Positions 46,215 to 54,785 of a DNA stretch of 54,877 nt are shown piece after piece. How positions within the stretch are numbered: position 1 is the stretch's first letter; each line of letters opens with the position of its first letter. Where the stretch lies: positions 1 through 54,877 of the forward strand of contig NZ_FOBO01000021.1 of the NCBI RefSeq assembly GCF_900109855.1, given 5' to 3'. A model generated the notes under the pieces. That model was given only the letters and a program-made list of their open reading frames with translations, was not told the origin of the DNA and ran no database searches. Source of the DNA: Roseovarius tolerans. GTDB taxonomy: Bacteria > Pseudomonadota > Alphaproteobacteria > Rhodobacterales > Rhodobacteraceae. A program made the position numbers and the translations under genes.

Positions 46215-47832
46215 AAAATTCCGCATCCGGCGCAGCACGCCCAGCGACTCCGCCATGGCGGAGACGGGAAATGCCGCGCGCGCCTATGACGACGCGCCGC
46301 CGCCTGAGACCGAACAGGACGAGGCACAGGCGCAGACCGGCGAACTCGCCTCGGCCCGCGAAACCGACACCGCCCAGGGCATCGACGAGATCCGCCGCGA
46401 GGGTCTGACCGGGCGGCAACTGCGCATGGCGCGGCGCATGGCCCAGAAACACGGGCTGGCCCCGACCTCCGATTTCGACGCCGTGCGCCTGTTGCGGGCA
46501 CGCGGCATCGACCCGTTCCAGCGCGCCAATATCCTCGAACTCGTCGCAAACAAGGGCACCGGCACCGCCCAGACCGCGGACGCAACCGATGACGCCAAGG
46601 CCGAAACGCGGGTGCAATTGCCGCAAACCGTGCCAGCGGGGCGTCACCCCAACCTGCCCGCGACGGACATCAGCCCCGCCGACCGCCGCGCACGGGAAAT
46701 CCAGGAAATCCAGCGTGATATAGGGCGGCGACGGCGACGCAAGCTGGCCCTGCTGTTCTCGCGGCTGATGGCCTTTGTCATCCTGCCGACGGTGATCGTG
46801 GGCTATTACTACATCGCCGTCGCCACGCCGATGTATGCCACCAAATCCGCCTTTCTGATCCTCTCGGCGGATAGTGGCGGCGGTGGGCGCGGCGGGCTTG
46901 GCGGGCTTTTGCCCAGCCAGTTCGCCACCGGGCAGGATGCCATCGCCACGCAGGAATATCTTGAATCAAAGGATGCGATGCTGCGCCTCGACGCCGATGT
47001 CGGCTTTCGCGCGCATTTCAGCCAGCCCCATATCGACCCCTTGCAACGGCTCGACCCGGATGCCTCGAACGAGGAGGCCTACAGCCTCTACCGCAAATAC
47101 GTGAAGCTTGGCTACGACCCGACCGAGGGGGTGATCCGGATGGAGGTCTCGAGCGCCGATCCCGAGGCAAGCGCCGAGTTCTCGGAACACCTCATCGCCT
47201 ATGCCGAAGAACGGGTCGATGAACTCAGTCAGGAAAAACGGCAGGACGCGGTCAAGACCGCCATCGAAAGCCTGGACCAGGCCAAGGCAGAGCGGCGGAC
47301 GGCGCAGGAACAACTCGTATCGCTGCAAGAGGGCAGCATCCTCGATCCCGAGGGCGAGATCGCGGGCATCCGCAGCCTCGTCAACACCGTCGAATTGCAG
47401 CTCCAGGAAAAAGAGCTCGATCTCAGCATCCAGTTGAACAACGCCCGCCCCAACAGCGCCCGGGTCGCGGCCCTTCGCAGCGAAATCGACGTACTCCGCG
47501 CCGAACTGAACCGGCAAAAGGGGCGCCTGACCGAGGCCACGGAAGGCGAAACTTCGCTCGCCTCCAAGACGGCCGCGATCCAGATGGCGCAGGCCGATCT
47601 CGCAACCGCCGACATGGTTCTGCAATCCGCCCTCGAAACCAAGCGCCAATCCGAGGTCGAGGCCAACAAGCAGGTCCGCTATCTCACCGTCAGCGTGCGC
47701 CCCCTGCCCTCGCAGGATTCCTCCTATCCGCGCGTGTTCGAGAACACGGTCCTGGCCTTCCTGATCTTTTCGGGCATCTACCTGATGATCTCGCTCACCG
47801 CCTCGATCCTGCGCGAACAGGTGTCATCGTAA
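46192..47832 (+). CDS. kpsE: capsule polysaccharide export inner-membrane protein (KpsE/CtrB type)
   Basis: The product is 546 residues, much longer than E. coli KpsE (about 380). Residues 1-180 are a cytoplasmic, charged, low-complexity extension containing REGLTGRQLRMARRMAQKHGL and a C-terminal basic helix (DIGRRRRRKL). Membrane segment 1 is at about 185-212, then a large periplasmic coiled-coil region (VDELSQEKRQDAVKTAIESLDQAKAERRTAQEQ) and a last membrane segment near 517-537. It links the ABC exporter to the outer-membrane channel KpsD. A strong terminator follows. Confidence 0.88.
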   Translation: MTTKPKVRKFRIRRSTPSDSAMAETGNAARAYDDAPPPETEQDEAQAQTGELASARETDTAQGIDEIRREGLTGRQLRMARRMAQKHGLAPTSDFDAVRLLRARGIDPFQRANILELVANKGTGTAQTADATDDAKAETRVQLPQTVPAGRHPNLPATDISPADRRAREIQEIQRDIGRRRRRKLALLFSRLMAFVILPTVIVGYYYIAVATPMYATKSAFLILSADSGGGGRGGLGGLLPSQFATGQDAIATQEYLESKDAMLRLDADVGFRAHFSQPHIDPLQRLDPDASNEEAYSLYRKYVKLGYDPTEGVIRMEVSSADPEASAEFSEHLIAYAEERVDELSQEKRQDAVKTAIESLDQAKAERRTAQEQLVSLQEGSILDPEGEIAGIRSLVNTVELQLQEKELDLSIQLNNARPNSARVAALRSEIDVLRAELNRQKGRLTEATEGETSLASKTAAIQMAQADLATADMVLQSALETKRQSEVEANKQVRYLTVSVRPLPSQDSSYPRVFENTVLAFLIFSGIYLMISLTASILREQVSS

Positions 47833-47838
47833 CCAGTG

Positions 47839-47872
47839 GCCACGCGGGCGCTTTACCCCCGCGTGGCTTTTT
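47839..47872 (+). terminator. intrinsic terminator after kpsE
   Basis: GCCACGCGGG (47839-47848) pairs perfectly with CCCGCGTGGC (47858-47867) across a nine-base loop and is followed directly by TTTTT. It lies seven bases after the kpsE stop codon. It is the clearest rho-independent terminator in the window. Confidence 0.9.
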
Positions 47873-47920
47873 GCCACAACGCGCGCAGCGACCGGAGACC
47901 CCTTGATAAAGAGCCATTGC

Positions 47921-49417
47921 ATGACCACACCCTTGCCGACCGTCACCCCCAACACGTGGGAATTCCTCCGCGACGCGATGATCGTGCCGACGGGCTTTCG
48001 CGAATATGACGCGCGCTGGAAATATCCCGATCAGATCAACCTGCCCGGCATCACCGCGCTCGGTCTTGGCCTCGGCACGCAAATCCGCGCACGCGGGATC
48101 GCGCCGGTGATCGCGGTCGGCAACGATTACCGCGACTATTCGCTCAGCATCAAGAACGCGCTCATCCTCGGGCTGATGCAGGCCGGGATCACGGTCAAGG
48201 ATATCGGGCCCTGCCTCTCGCCAATGGCCTATTTCGCGCAGTTTCACCTCGATGTGCCCGCCGTCGCCATGGTCACCGCCTCGCACAATCCGAATGGTTG
48301 GACCGGTGTCAAGATGGGGTTTGAACGCCCCCTGACGCATGGCCCCGACGAGATGGCCGAACTGAAGGGGATCGTGCTCGAAGGGCGCGGTCAGCCGCAT
48401 CCCGGCGGATCTTACGAATTCGTGCCCGGCGTGCGCGAGGCCTATCTCGACGACCTCGCCGGTGACTTCAAGATGAGCCGCAAGCTGCGCGTCGTCTGCG
48501 CCACCGGCAACGGCACCGCCTCGGCCTTTGCGCCCGAATTGTTCGAGCGCATCGGGGTCGAGGTGGTCGCCTCGCATAACACGCTCGACTACACCTTTCC
48601 GCATTACAACCCGAACCCCGAAGCCATGGAAATGCTGCACGACATGGCCGACACGGTGCGCGCCACCGGGGCCGATTTCGCGCTCGGCTTCGACGGCGAC
48701 GGTGACCGCTGCGGCGTGGTCGATAACGAGGGCGAAGAGATTTTCGCCGACAAGGTCGGCGTCATAATGGCGCGGGACCTGTCGAAGATTTACCCCAACT
48801 CCACCTTCGTGGCGGATGTGAAATCCACCGGGCTCTTTGCCTCCGATCCCGAGTTGATCAGAAACGGCGTGACGGCGGATTACTGGAAGACCGGGCACAG
48901 CCACATGAAGCGCCGGGTCAAGGAACTGGGCGCGCTCGCCGGGTTCGAGAAATCGGGGCACTACTTCCTCGCCGAGCCGGTGGGGCGCGGCTACGATTGC
49001 GGCATGCGCGTCGCCGTGGAAATCTGCAAGCTGATGGACCGCAATCCCGATATGTCCATGTCGGACCTGCGGCGCGCCCTGCCGATGACCTACGCCACCC
49101 CCACCATGTCGCCCTATTGCGCCGACACCGAGAAATACGCTGTGCTGGAGCGCATCGTCGCGCGACTGGTCGCCAAGCACGAGGCGGGCGACACACTCGC
49201 GGGCCGCCGCATCAAGGAGGTGGTGACGGTGAACGGCGCGCGCGTCATTCTCGACAATGGCTCATGGGGGCTGGTGCGCGCCTCGTCGAACACACCCAAC
49301 CTCGTGGTGGTCTGCGAAAGCAGCGACAGCGAGGCCGAGATGCGCGCCATCTTCGCCGATATCGACGCGGTGATCCGCATCGAACCCGAGGTGGGCGACT
49401 ACGATCAGATGATCTGA
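47921..49417 (+). CDS. phosphomannomutase / phosphoglucomutase
   Basis: The product is 498 residues of the alpha-D-phosphohexomutase family. The phosphoserine loop is TASHNPNGW with S121, the metal loop is DGDGDRCG, the sugar loop is EKSGHYF (GEKSGH type) and the C-terminal phosphate loop is VRASSNTPNL. It interconverts mannose-6-P/mannose-1-P or glucose-6-P/glucose-1-P, giving sugar nucleotide precursors for capsule or lipopolysaccharide. The start at 47921 is chosen; a TTG at 47903 with GGAG upstream would add six residues. The terminator after kpsE suggests its own promoter. Confidence 0.92.
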   Translation: MTTPLPTVTPNTWEFLRDAMIVPTGFREYDARWKYPDQINLPGITALGLGLGTQIRARGIAPVIAVGNDYRDYSLSIKNALILGLMQAGITVKDIGPCLSPMAYFAQFHLDVPAVAMVTASHNPNGWTGVKMGFERPLTHGPDEMAELKGIVLEGRGQPHPGGSYEFVPGVREAYLDDLAGDFKMSRKLRVVCATGNGTASAFAPELFERIGVEVVASHNTLDYTFPHYNPNPEAMEMLHDMADTVRATGADFALGFDGDGDRCGVVDNEGEEIFADKVGVIMARDLSKIYPNSTFVADVKSTGLFASDPELIRNGVTADYWKTGHSHMKRRVKELGALAGFEKSGHYFLAEPVGRGYDCGMRVAVEICKLMDRNPDMSMSDLRRALPMTYATPTMSPYCADTEKYAVLERIVARLVAKHEAGDTLAGRRIKEVVTVNGARVILDNGSWGLVRASSNTPNLVVVCESSDSEAEMRAIFADIDAVIRIEPEVGDYDQMI

Positions 49418-49476
49418 CGCTCGGTTTCCGGCACGGGGTGATCTGGCGTGGAGCGGTCATCCGATTGAAGCACCCT

Positions 49477-49634
49477 GCGCGAAACGCGGCCGAAGGCCGC
49501 CGCGCATCGCCGGGCCGCCCCGACGGCACGGCGATTTGGCTGCAACCTGCTCTGCGCTCTGATGTTTCTCGGGCTTGGCTGAGATAAAGCGCTGCAAAAC
49601 TTACGTTGGATCGCCGTACCGCGGCCCGTCGATA
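49477..49634 (+). repeat. structured intergenic repeat, copy C
   Basis: This copy keeps the layout of copies A and B but with many base changes: GCGCGAAACGC, hairpin GCGGCC-GAA-GGCCGC, the ATCGCC...GGCGAT stem (11 of 12 pairs), CTTGGCTGAGATAAAG, and a last ATCGCC segment. Both arms of the first hairpin differ from copies A and B in a compensatory way (GCACC/GGTGC versus GCGGCC/GGCCGC). It occupies most of the convergent gap between the phosphomannomutase and paiB genes; the rest of that gap shows nothing else. Confidence 0.65.
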
Positions 49635-49711
49635 CGCGGCTCACGACCACGAGAGCTTCAGGCCATCTTTCTCAGCTGAGGCTCCCCGCGCAGTCCCAAC
49701 ACCCCAAGCAC

Positions 49712-50332
49712 TCAAGCCGGCGGTTCCCGCATCAGCCCCGCAAGCACTTCCACCTCCTGCCCCTGCCCCGCCGCCGCCAGCGGATCAGCGGAGCGCAGAC
49801 GCACATCCTCGGGCTTGTTCTGGCCCAGCTTCCAGGTGCCCGCGATCTCGTCCACCCGCATCTCACAGGGCACGATCTGGCGCATCATCCGCTCCAGCAC
49901 CTCGGGTGTCATTTTCTCCGCCCGCCATTCCGGCTTGGGCGCCAGCCGCGCCTCGAACTCCGCCGATTGCCGGTCGAGCAGATCGCGCATCCGTTCCTGC
50001 GGCTGCAAGCGCACCTGCCCTACCAGATGCACGGCGACATAGTTCCAGGTCGGCACCTGATCCTCGACGCCGTACCAATCAGGCGAGACATAAGACTGCG
50101 GCCCCGGCACCGCGAGCCGCGCAGGCAGCGGATCAGACATGAGCCGCGCGATGGGATTGGAGCGCACGAGGTGAAACTCGGCGCGCGTGCCGTCTTCCGA
50201 CAACAGGAACGGGATATGGCTGATCAGCGGCGCGTCCCCGGTGGCCACCGCCAGCAGGCCAAAGCCCTGTGCGCGCGCAAAGGCGATGTTACGGGCCGTG
50301 TCGGCCTGACGAAAGGCAGGATTGGGATGCAT
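49712..50332 (-). CDS. paiB: PaiB-type FMN-binding negative transcriptional regulator family protein
   Basis: The product is 206 residues. PaiB features: MHPNPAFRQ, ISHIPFLL, AEFHLVRSNPIARLM, then YVSPDWYGVEDQVPTWNYVAVHLVG, which is the family signature around the FMN/dimer site. In Bacillus PaiB represses sporulation and protease genes, but in most bacteria the role is unknown. The fold is the split-barrel flavin-binding type. It starts 13 bp after the mtaB stop on the same strand, so it probably belongs to the dapF-mtaB-paiB operon. Confidence 0.88.
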   Translation of the reverse strand: MHPNPAFRQADTARNIAFARAQGFGLLAVATGDAPLISHIPFLLSEDGTRAEFHLVRSNPIARLMSDPLPARLAVPGPQSYVSPDWYGVEDQVPTWNYVAVHLVGQVRLQPQERMRDLLDRQSAEFEARLAPKPEWRAEKMTPEVLERMMRQIVPCEMRVDEIAGTWKLGQNKPEDVRLRSADPLAAAGQGQEVEVLAGLMREPPA

Positions 50333-50345
50333 CGCGGACGACCCT

Positions 50346-51605
50346 TCAGACAGCTGTCAGTTGCGTGCCGGTATGGCCCGTCACCGTGGCGGTGACGATC
50401 GCGCCCTCGGGACGGTCGCTGTCGAAACGCACTTCGGTGAATTGCTCGGTCCGGCCCATCCGCGGGTTTTCCATCAGCACGGCATGGCGGCACCCCTGCT
50501 GTTCGGCCAGATGCGCCGCCACACGCGCCTCACCCGCCGCCCGCAGCCGTGCAGCCCGCGCCTTGATCGCGCGCCCGTCCAACTGCGGCATCTTTGCCGC
50601 CGGGGTGCCAGGGCGCGGCGAGTAAGGAAACACATGCAGCCAGGTCAGGTGACACTCCTCCACCAGCCGCAGCGAGTTCTCGAACGCCGCCTCGGTCTCG
50701 GTCGGGAAACCGGCGATGATATCGGCACCGAATGTCATCTCGGGCCGCAGGCGCCGCGCCTCTTCCGCAAAGCGGATCGCATCGTCGCGCAGATGTCGCC
50801 GCTTCATCCGCTTGAGGATAAGGTCGTCGCCATGCTGCAGGCTCAGATGCAGATGCGGCATCAGGCGCGGTTCGGTCGCGATGGCCTGCATCAGATTGTC
50901 ATCCACCTCGATCGAGTCGATCGACGAAATCCGCAGGCGCGGCAAATCCGGCACCAGCTTCAGGATGCGCATCACCAGATCGCCGAGTTTCGGCTGCGAC
51001 GGCAGGTCCGCCCCCCAGCTTGTCAGGTCCACACCGGTCAGCACCACCTCGTTATAGCCCGCCCCCACCAGCCGCTTGATCTGATCGACCACGACACCCG
51101 CCGGAACGCTGCGCGAATTGCCCCGACCGTAAGGGATGATGCAGAAGGTGCAGCGATGATCACACCCGTTCTGCACCTGAACATAGGCGCGCGACCGGGT
51201 GCCGAAACCGTCGATCAGGTGACCCGCCGTCTCTGTCACCGACATGATGTCGTTGACCTGCACGCGCTCCGCGTCTCCGATGAAATCGGCGGCAAGACCG
51301 GCCCATGTGTCGCCCTGCATCTTCTCGGTATTGCCGATCACGGCATCGACCTCTTCCATCGCGGCAAAGGTCTCGGGCTCGGTCTGCGCCGCGCAGCCGG
51401 TCACGATCAGGCGCGCGCCCGGATGCGCGCGACGCAACCGGCGAATTTCCTGCCGCGCCTTGCGCACGGCCTCAGAGGTGACGGCGCAGGTGTTGACCAC
51501 GATGGCATTCTCCAGCCCCGCCTGCCCGGCGAGATCCTTCATCGCCTCGGTCTCATAGGCGTTCAGCCGACAGCCCAGCGTGGTGAATCGCGGCGCGTCG
51601 CTCAT
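50346..51605 (-). CDS. mtaB: tRNA t6A37 C2-methylthiotransferase MtaB
   Basis: MtaB converts t6A37 to ms2t6A37 in tRNAs that read ANN codons, a radical SAM reaction. The product is 419 residues: UPF0004 domain ([39 protein letters not shown]), radical SAM motif [19 protein letters not shown], and a short C-terminal TRAM-like region. The sequence GCRLNAYE separates MtaB from MiaB and RimO. The ATG at 51605 overlaps the dapF stop by four bases. Lysine tRNA, a natural substrate, is encoded just beyond dapF; this is likely chance. Confidence 0.93.
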   Translation of the reverse strand: MSDAPRFTTLGCRLNAYETEAMKDLAGQAGLENAIVVNTCAVTSEAVRKARQEIRRLRRAHPGARLIVTGCAAQTEPETFAAMEEVDAVIGNTEKMQGDTWAGLAADFIGDAERVQVNDIMSVTETAGHLIDGFGTRSRAYVQVQNGCDHRCTFCIIPYGRGNSRSVPAGVVVDQIKRLVGAGYNEVVLTGVDLTSWGADLPSQPKLGDLVMRILKLVPDLPRLRISSIDSIEVDDNLMQAIATEPRLMPHLHLSLQHGDDLILKRMKRRHLRDDAIRFAEEARRLRPEMTFGADIIAGFPTETEAAFENSLRLVEECHLTWLHVFPYSPRPGTPAAKMPQLDGRAIKARAARLRAAGEARVAAHLAEQQGCRHAVLMENPRMGRTEQFTEVRFDSDRPEGAIVTATVTGHTGTQLTAV

Positions 51606-52435
51606 TGGACCCTCGCCAGAAACTCCGGCGTCAGCACGCCGCTCGCGACATGCGCCGTCTCGCCGGTCATCCACACGCCATCCTCGCGCCAATCGACATC
51701 GAGCGTGCCGCCATCGAGGCTGATCCGCACATGCCGCCCGGTCAGCCCGCGCCGCGCGGCGGCCACGGCCACGGCGCAGGACGACGACCCCGACGCCAGC
51801 GTCACGCCCACGCCCCGCTCCCACACCCGCATGCGCAGATGATCGGCACCGATCACACTCGCCACCTGCACATTGGTGCGCTCAGGGTATAGCGGGTGAT
51901 GCTCGTAGCGCGGCCCGAACCGGTCGAGTGGCACAGCACAGGCATCCTCGACGAAAAACGTGCAATGCGGGTTGCCCATGCCGGTGGCGGCGGGGCCGCC
52001 CTCTATGGGCAGTTCCAGCGTCTCCATCGCCTCGGCCAGCGGAATTTCGTCCCAGCCGAGCTGCGGCTGCCCCATATTGACCGAGGTCAGACCACCCCCC
52101 GCATCGACCGCCTGCAACACCCCGCGCGCAGTGCTCAGCGTCAGCGCGGTCTTGCCGGTCTCCGCCATCAGGTGGCGCGCGATGCAGCGCGTGGCATTGC
52201 CGCAGGCCGCCGAAGTCGAGCCATCGGCATTGTAAAAGGTCAGATGCGCGTCGCCCTCGCCCGTCCCGATCACCGCAAGCTGATCGAATCCGATGCCGCG
52301 ATGCCGGTCCGCGATCGCCGCGACCAGCGCCGCAGAAAGCGCGATATCCCCTGCGCGCGCATCGAGCACGACAAAGTCGTTGCCCAACCCGTGCATCTTC
52401 ATGAAAGCCAGCCCTGTTTCGCGCATATCGGTCAT
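51602..52435 (-). CDS. dapF: diaminopimelate epimerase
   Basis: DapF interconverts LL- and meso-diaminopimelate for lysine and peptidoglycan synthesis. The product is 277 residues. The start region [14 protein letters not shown] is conserved, the first catalytic cysteine is in [15 protein letters not shown] and the second in [12 protein letters not shown]. That second motif is the ASG-SSC variant rather than the ACGTGAC form; the cysteine itself is kept. Start 52435 is chosen (52426 and 52402 are alternatives). It is the first gene of dapF-mtaB-paiB. Confidence 0.95.
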   Translation of the reverse strand: MTDMRETGLAFMKMHGLGNDFVVLDARAGDIALSAALVAAIADRHRGIGFDQLAVIGTGEGDAHLTFYNADGSTSAACGNATRCIARHLMAETGKTALTLSTARGVLQAVDAGGGLTSVNMGQPQLGWDEIPLAEAMETLELPIEGGPAATGMGNPHCTFFVEDACAVPLDRFGPRYEHHPLYPERTNVQVASVIGADHLRMRVWERGVGVTLASGSSSCAVAVAAARRGLTGRHVRISLDGGTLDVDWREDGVWMTGETAHVASGVLTPEFLARVQ

Positions 52436-52543
52436 GCCCGGGCATATAAACCCGCGCGCGGGATGAATCCATACGATCCTTCGAACAAGCGTCACTTTCG
52501 GGGTTGACCCCCCGCCCCGCTCTTTCTAGATACCGCCCCTAGT

Positions 52544-52619
52544 GGGCCGTTAGCTCAGTTGGTAGAGCAACTGACTTTTAATCAGTGGGTCGCAGGTTCG
52601 AATCCTGCACGGCTCACCA
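52544..52619 (+). tRNA. tRNA-Lys (anticodon TTT)
   Basis: The 76-nt sequence folds as a standard cloverleaf: acceptor GGGCCGT pairs with ACGGCTC (one G-U), D-arm GCTC/GAGC, anticodon stem ACTGA/TCAGT with loop CTTTTAA giving anticodon TTT, T-arm GCAGG-TTCGAAT-CCTGC, and an encoded CCA at 52617-52619. It marks the border between ordinary chromosome and the decayed accessory stretch to its right. Confidence 0.98.
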
Positions 52620-52678
52620 CTGCATAAAGTGCTGATAATAAAAGATATTATCGGTTAAAAACTCCTAAAAAGCGCTGA

Positions 52679-52876
52679 TTAAAACACCATCTCCATACCG
52701 TTTTTTTCTACAGTATTTGCTACAAACGCAATCAAACGGCGCGATAGTCCAAGGTATTTGAGCCTGCTGTGGTCAATGCGTGCAGTGATTTCTTGCGCAG
52801 TGACCGTTCGGTGTTGGCGCTCTGGCACCTGGCCGACCAAAACCAGACCCGCGATCGCTCTGCGGCGAATGTCCAT
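52679..52876 (-). CDS. unidentified small ORF
   Basis: A 65-residue frame (MDIRRRAIAG to KNGMEMVF) lies just after tRNA-Lys on the opposite strand. I recognise no family. The same frame stays open upstream of the ATG and a second minus-strand frame overlaps it (52732-53034), which suggests a frameshifted remnant of a longer gene, perhaps of a mobile element. Low confidence that it is expressed. Confidence 0.25.
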   Translation of the reverse strand: MDIRRRAIAGLVLVGQVPERQHRTVTAQEITARIDHSRLKYLGLSRRLIAFVANTVEKNGMEMVF

Positions 52877-52968
52877 AACGAGCCCATTTTGCCTGTTGCT
52901 GCGGGCTGCACGAATGTCAGCTTCTCAAGTTCCAGTCCATGATAGAGAGAAGCTAAAATGGCCGTTCG

Positions 52969-53247
52969 GCTGAGGTGCTCAGACCTTACCTCGAACATGG
53001 TATCCTGGAGTTGGACAACAACACTGCAGAACACGCTATGCGATCCGTCGCAATTGGGCGCTAAAACTACTTGTTCGTCGGATCACAGACCGGTGGTCGC
53101 GCAGCCGCCATCGCCTACACCCTGATCGAAACCGCCAAACTGAATGGCGTCGATCACCAAGCCTGGCTGGCCGATAAACTCGCACGCATCCCGGACTACA
53201 AGATCAACCGCGTCGATGACCTGCGGCCGTTGAAAACAGCGCCGTAG
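52969..53247 (+). pseudogene. IS66-family transposase (TnpC) C-terminal remnant
   Basis: The translation reads LELDNNTAEHAMRSVAIGR, stop, NYLFVGSQTGGRAAAIAYTL, IETAKLNGVDHQAWLADKLA and ends near DDLRPLK. This is the conserved C-terminus of IS66 TnpC proteins (DNNAAERAIRP...GRKNWLFAGS...ETAKLNGVDPQAWL). The TAA at 53062 replaces the usual lysine, and no N-terminal part is present, so it is a dead fragment. Confidence 0.85.
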
Positions 53248-53308
53248 ACCAGTCAGACCGGACGATTACGATTGAAAGCTGGTTACAGCTTGTTGACCGG
53301 CAGCTACT

Positions 53309-53872
53309 TCATCGCCACCGGCCACCTGATTTTTTCGCGCGCGGGGCCCCAAAGGTGAATTCAGCGCCAATATTCAGCACCATGTCAGATTCTGTGAAAT
53401 TCAGCTGTTTCGGGTCTGAGAACTCGATACTGGCGGTAAAGGAAGACTGCGAGCTTGGGGCGAACCGAACGCCCAGTTGAGCGCGATCTTGCGATCTGTC
53501 TTTGGCATCCACGATGCCATAGCCGCTCATCAGGGCGAAGGTGTCGGTTATATCGAAAGCCCCGCTTAGGCCCAAGTTGTTGCTGCTGGGACGCGGGAGC
53601 GCTGGAACACCGGGAGACTTGGCATCCACACCTGCACCCAAATTCGGGCGGCGACGCTCATGGTCTGACGCGCCGGGAATGCTGGTAGGGAGCGGCACAG
53701 GTTCGTCCAGCGGGGCAGCATCCGCCAGATCCTCCATGCTGTACATCAAGGGTATCGCTGTGGCTTGGTCGAACTGCGCCTCTTCAAGATCAAGGGCTTC
53801 ATCTGCCGCGCCTGCGGGAAATGCAATGATTATGGCCGCAAGCAAACTTGCGCACCCGGAAAGGATTTTCAT
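53309..53872 (-). CDS. exported protein, outer-membrane beta-barrel-like, function unknown
   Basis: The product is 187 residues with a signal peptide (MKILSGCASLLAAIIIAFPAGAA). The middle is proline-rich and low-complexity; the last 90 residues have alternating hydrophobic pattern (LGLSGAFDITDTFALMSGYG, AQLGVRFAPSSQSSFTASIEF, DMVLNIGAEFTFG) like small outer-membrane barrels or porin fragments. It ends with GRWR rather than the usual aromatic residue, so the barrel may be incomplete. It lies between two mobile-element fragments and may be recently acquired. Start 53872 gives the signal peptide. Confidence 0.6.
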   Translation of the reverse strand: MKILSGCASLLAAIIIAFPAGAADEALDLEEAQFDQATAIPLMYSMEDLADAAPLDEPVPLPTSIPGASDHERRRPNLGAGVDAKSPGVPALPRPSSNNLGLSGAFDITDTFALMSGYGIVDAKDRSQDRAQLGVRFAPSSQSSFTASIEFSDPKQLNFTESDMVLNIGAEFTFGAPRAKKSGGRWR

Positions 53873-54540
53873 GCTTTTCTGCCTCACAATATTTTATAGC
53901 CCGGCACTATTTTCCGCACCGTGGTAAAGTCAGTCTAGCAAAACACTGTGTGATGAATACCTTGAGGTCGCATAGTCCGGATACGCGAGTTCAGCCGGGT
54001 CAATTATGCAACATCCCCTTGCCGCGCTAAAACTTGTTGGCCGGCAGTTTCATCATCATGTTGCCGCGATCAATCGGCGCGCCGAACAACCCGTTGGCAA
54101 GCTGACAATCACCACCAATGCCTCAAACTCAGAACGTCCGTATTCAGAGCCATATGCCGGTTTCGTCCGAGCGTACCCGAAAGTGCAACTGACGCTTCAT
54201 TAGCGCAACCACAGCGAAAGCTCATTTAGTCCCGCTCACCTGACCTTGCCCCATACCGCGCTCAAGGTCCGGCTCTGGTCACAAATGCATGATGTTTGGC
54301 CTAATATTGCGTGACGCCGCCCGCTGATAGGATCCGAAATCTGCGCTGCGTCGCGTCAAATCCGTGTGATTTTCCACATAGGGCAAGGCCCCCAAACACG
54401 CAGGATTTCGCCTGCCGCACAGCATCGGGCGATTGAATTTTCAGACAAGGGCGCGGCGCGGTGGTATGTTACGTGACTGATCGCTTGCCTCCCATGCGGG
54501 CTGCCTGGGACCGGAGTATCCATGTGTGAAAGGCCCATTT
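53873..54540. other. 668-bp region without an intact gene
   Basis: Apart from the LysR-like fragment at 54006-54203 nothing coding is recognised. The base composition is less GC-rich than the core chromosome. The part 54204-54540 lies upstream of the interrupted oxygenase gene and may hold its promoter; no clear element was seen. Confidence 0.5.
54006..54203 (+). pseudogene. LysR-type regulator fragment
   Basis: The 65-residue frame includes EQPVGKLTITTN and YAGFVRAYPKVQLTLH, which resembles the linker and first strand of the LysR substrate-binding domain (GxLRIT...FLxxYPxVxLxL). The helix-turn-helix and the rest of the effector domain are missing. It is probably a decayed remnant. Confidence 0.45.
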
Positions 54541-54785
54541 ATGCTGTCTATGCATGCGATGCCCGAGGCCTTCAGCGTCGCGGAATGCGACGCGATCGTG
54601 GCCGCCATATCCCAAGCCCCCACAGATCCGGCGCTGCTGGTCGGGCGAAACCGTGACCACAACATGCGCAGTGCCGATCTGGTGTGGACCGACGAGGTTG
54701 ATGGGCTGGGCTGGGTGATGGACCGGCTGATTGATCTGGTGCGGGTGGCGAACCGCGATCATTTTGGTTTCGATCTGACCGCAAA
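54541..54785 (+). pseudogene. 2OG-Fe(II) oxygenase gene, 5' part, interrupted by IS
   Basis: The frame begins MLSMHAMPEAFSVAECDAIVAAISQ and continues to RNRDHNMRSADLVWTDEVDGLGWVMDRLIDLVRVANRDHFGFDLT. This is the N-terminal half of prolyl-4-hydroxylase-like 2OG-Fe(II) oxygenases; the iron-binding HxD...H would follow. The IS end begins about 54783-54786, directly after FDLT, so the catalytic half is displaced beyond the IS or lost. A GTG at 54526 is a possible earlier start. Confidence 0.7.

Noticed and set aside
52672..52683. Inverted copy of part of the tRNA-Lys anticodon arm (CTGATTAAAA) as an attachment site
   Set aside because: Only 10 bases match, it is inverted, and it lies in the anticodon region rather than the 3' end used by most integrases.
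52969..53247. Functional IS66 element
   Set aside because: Only the last part of the transposase is present, it has an in-frame stop, and no tnpA/tnpB or terminal repeats were found.
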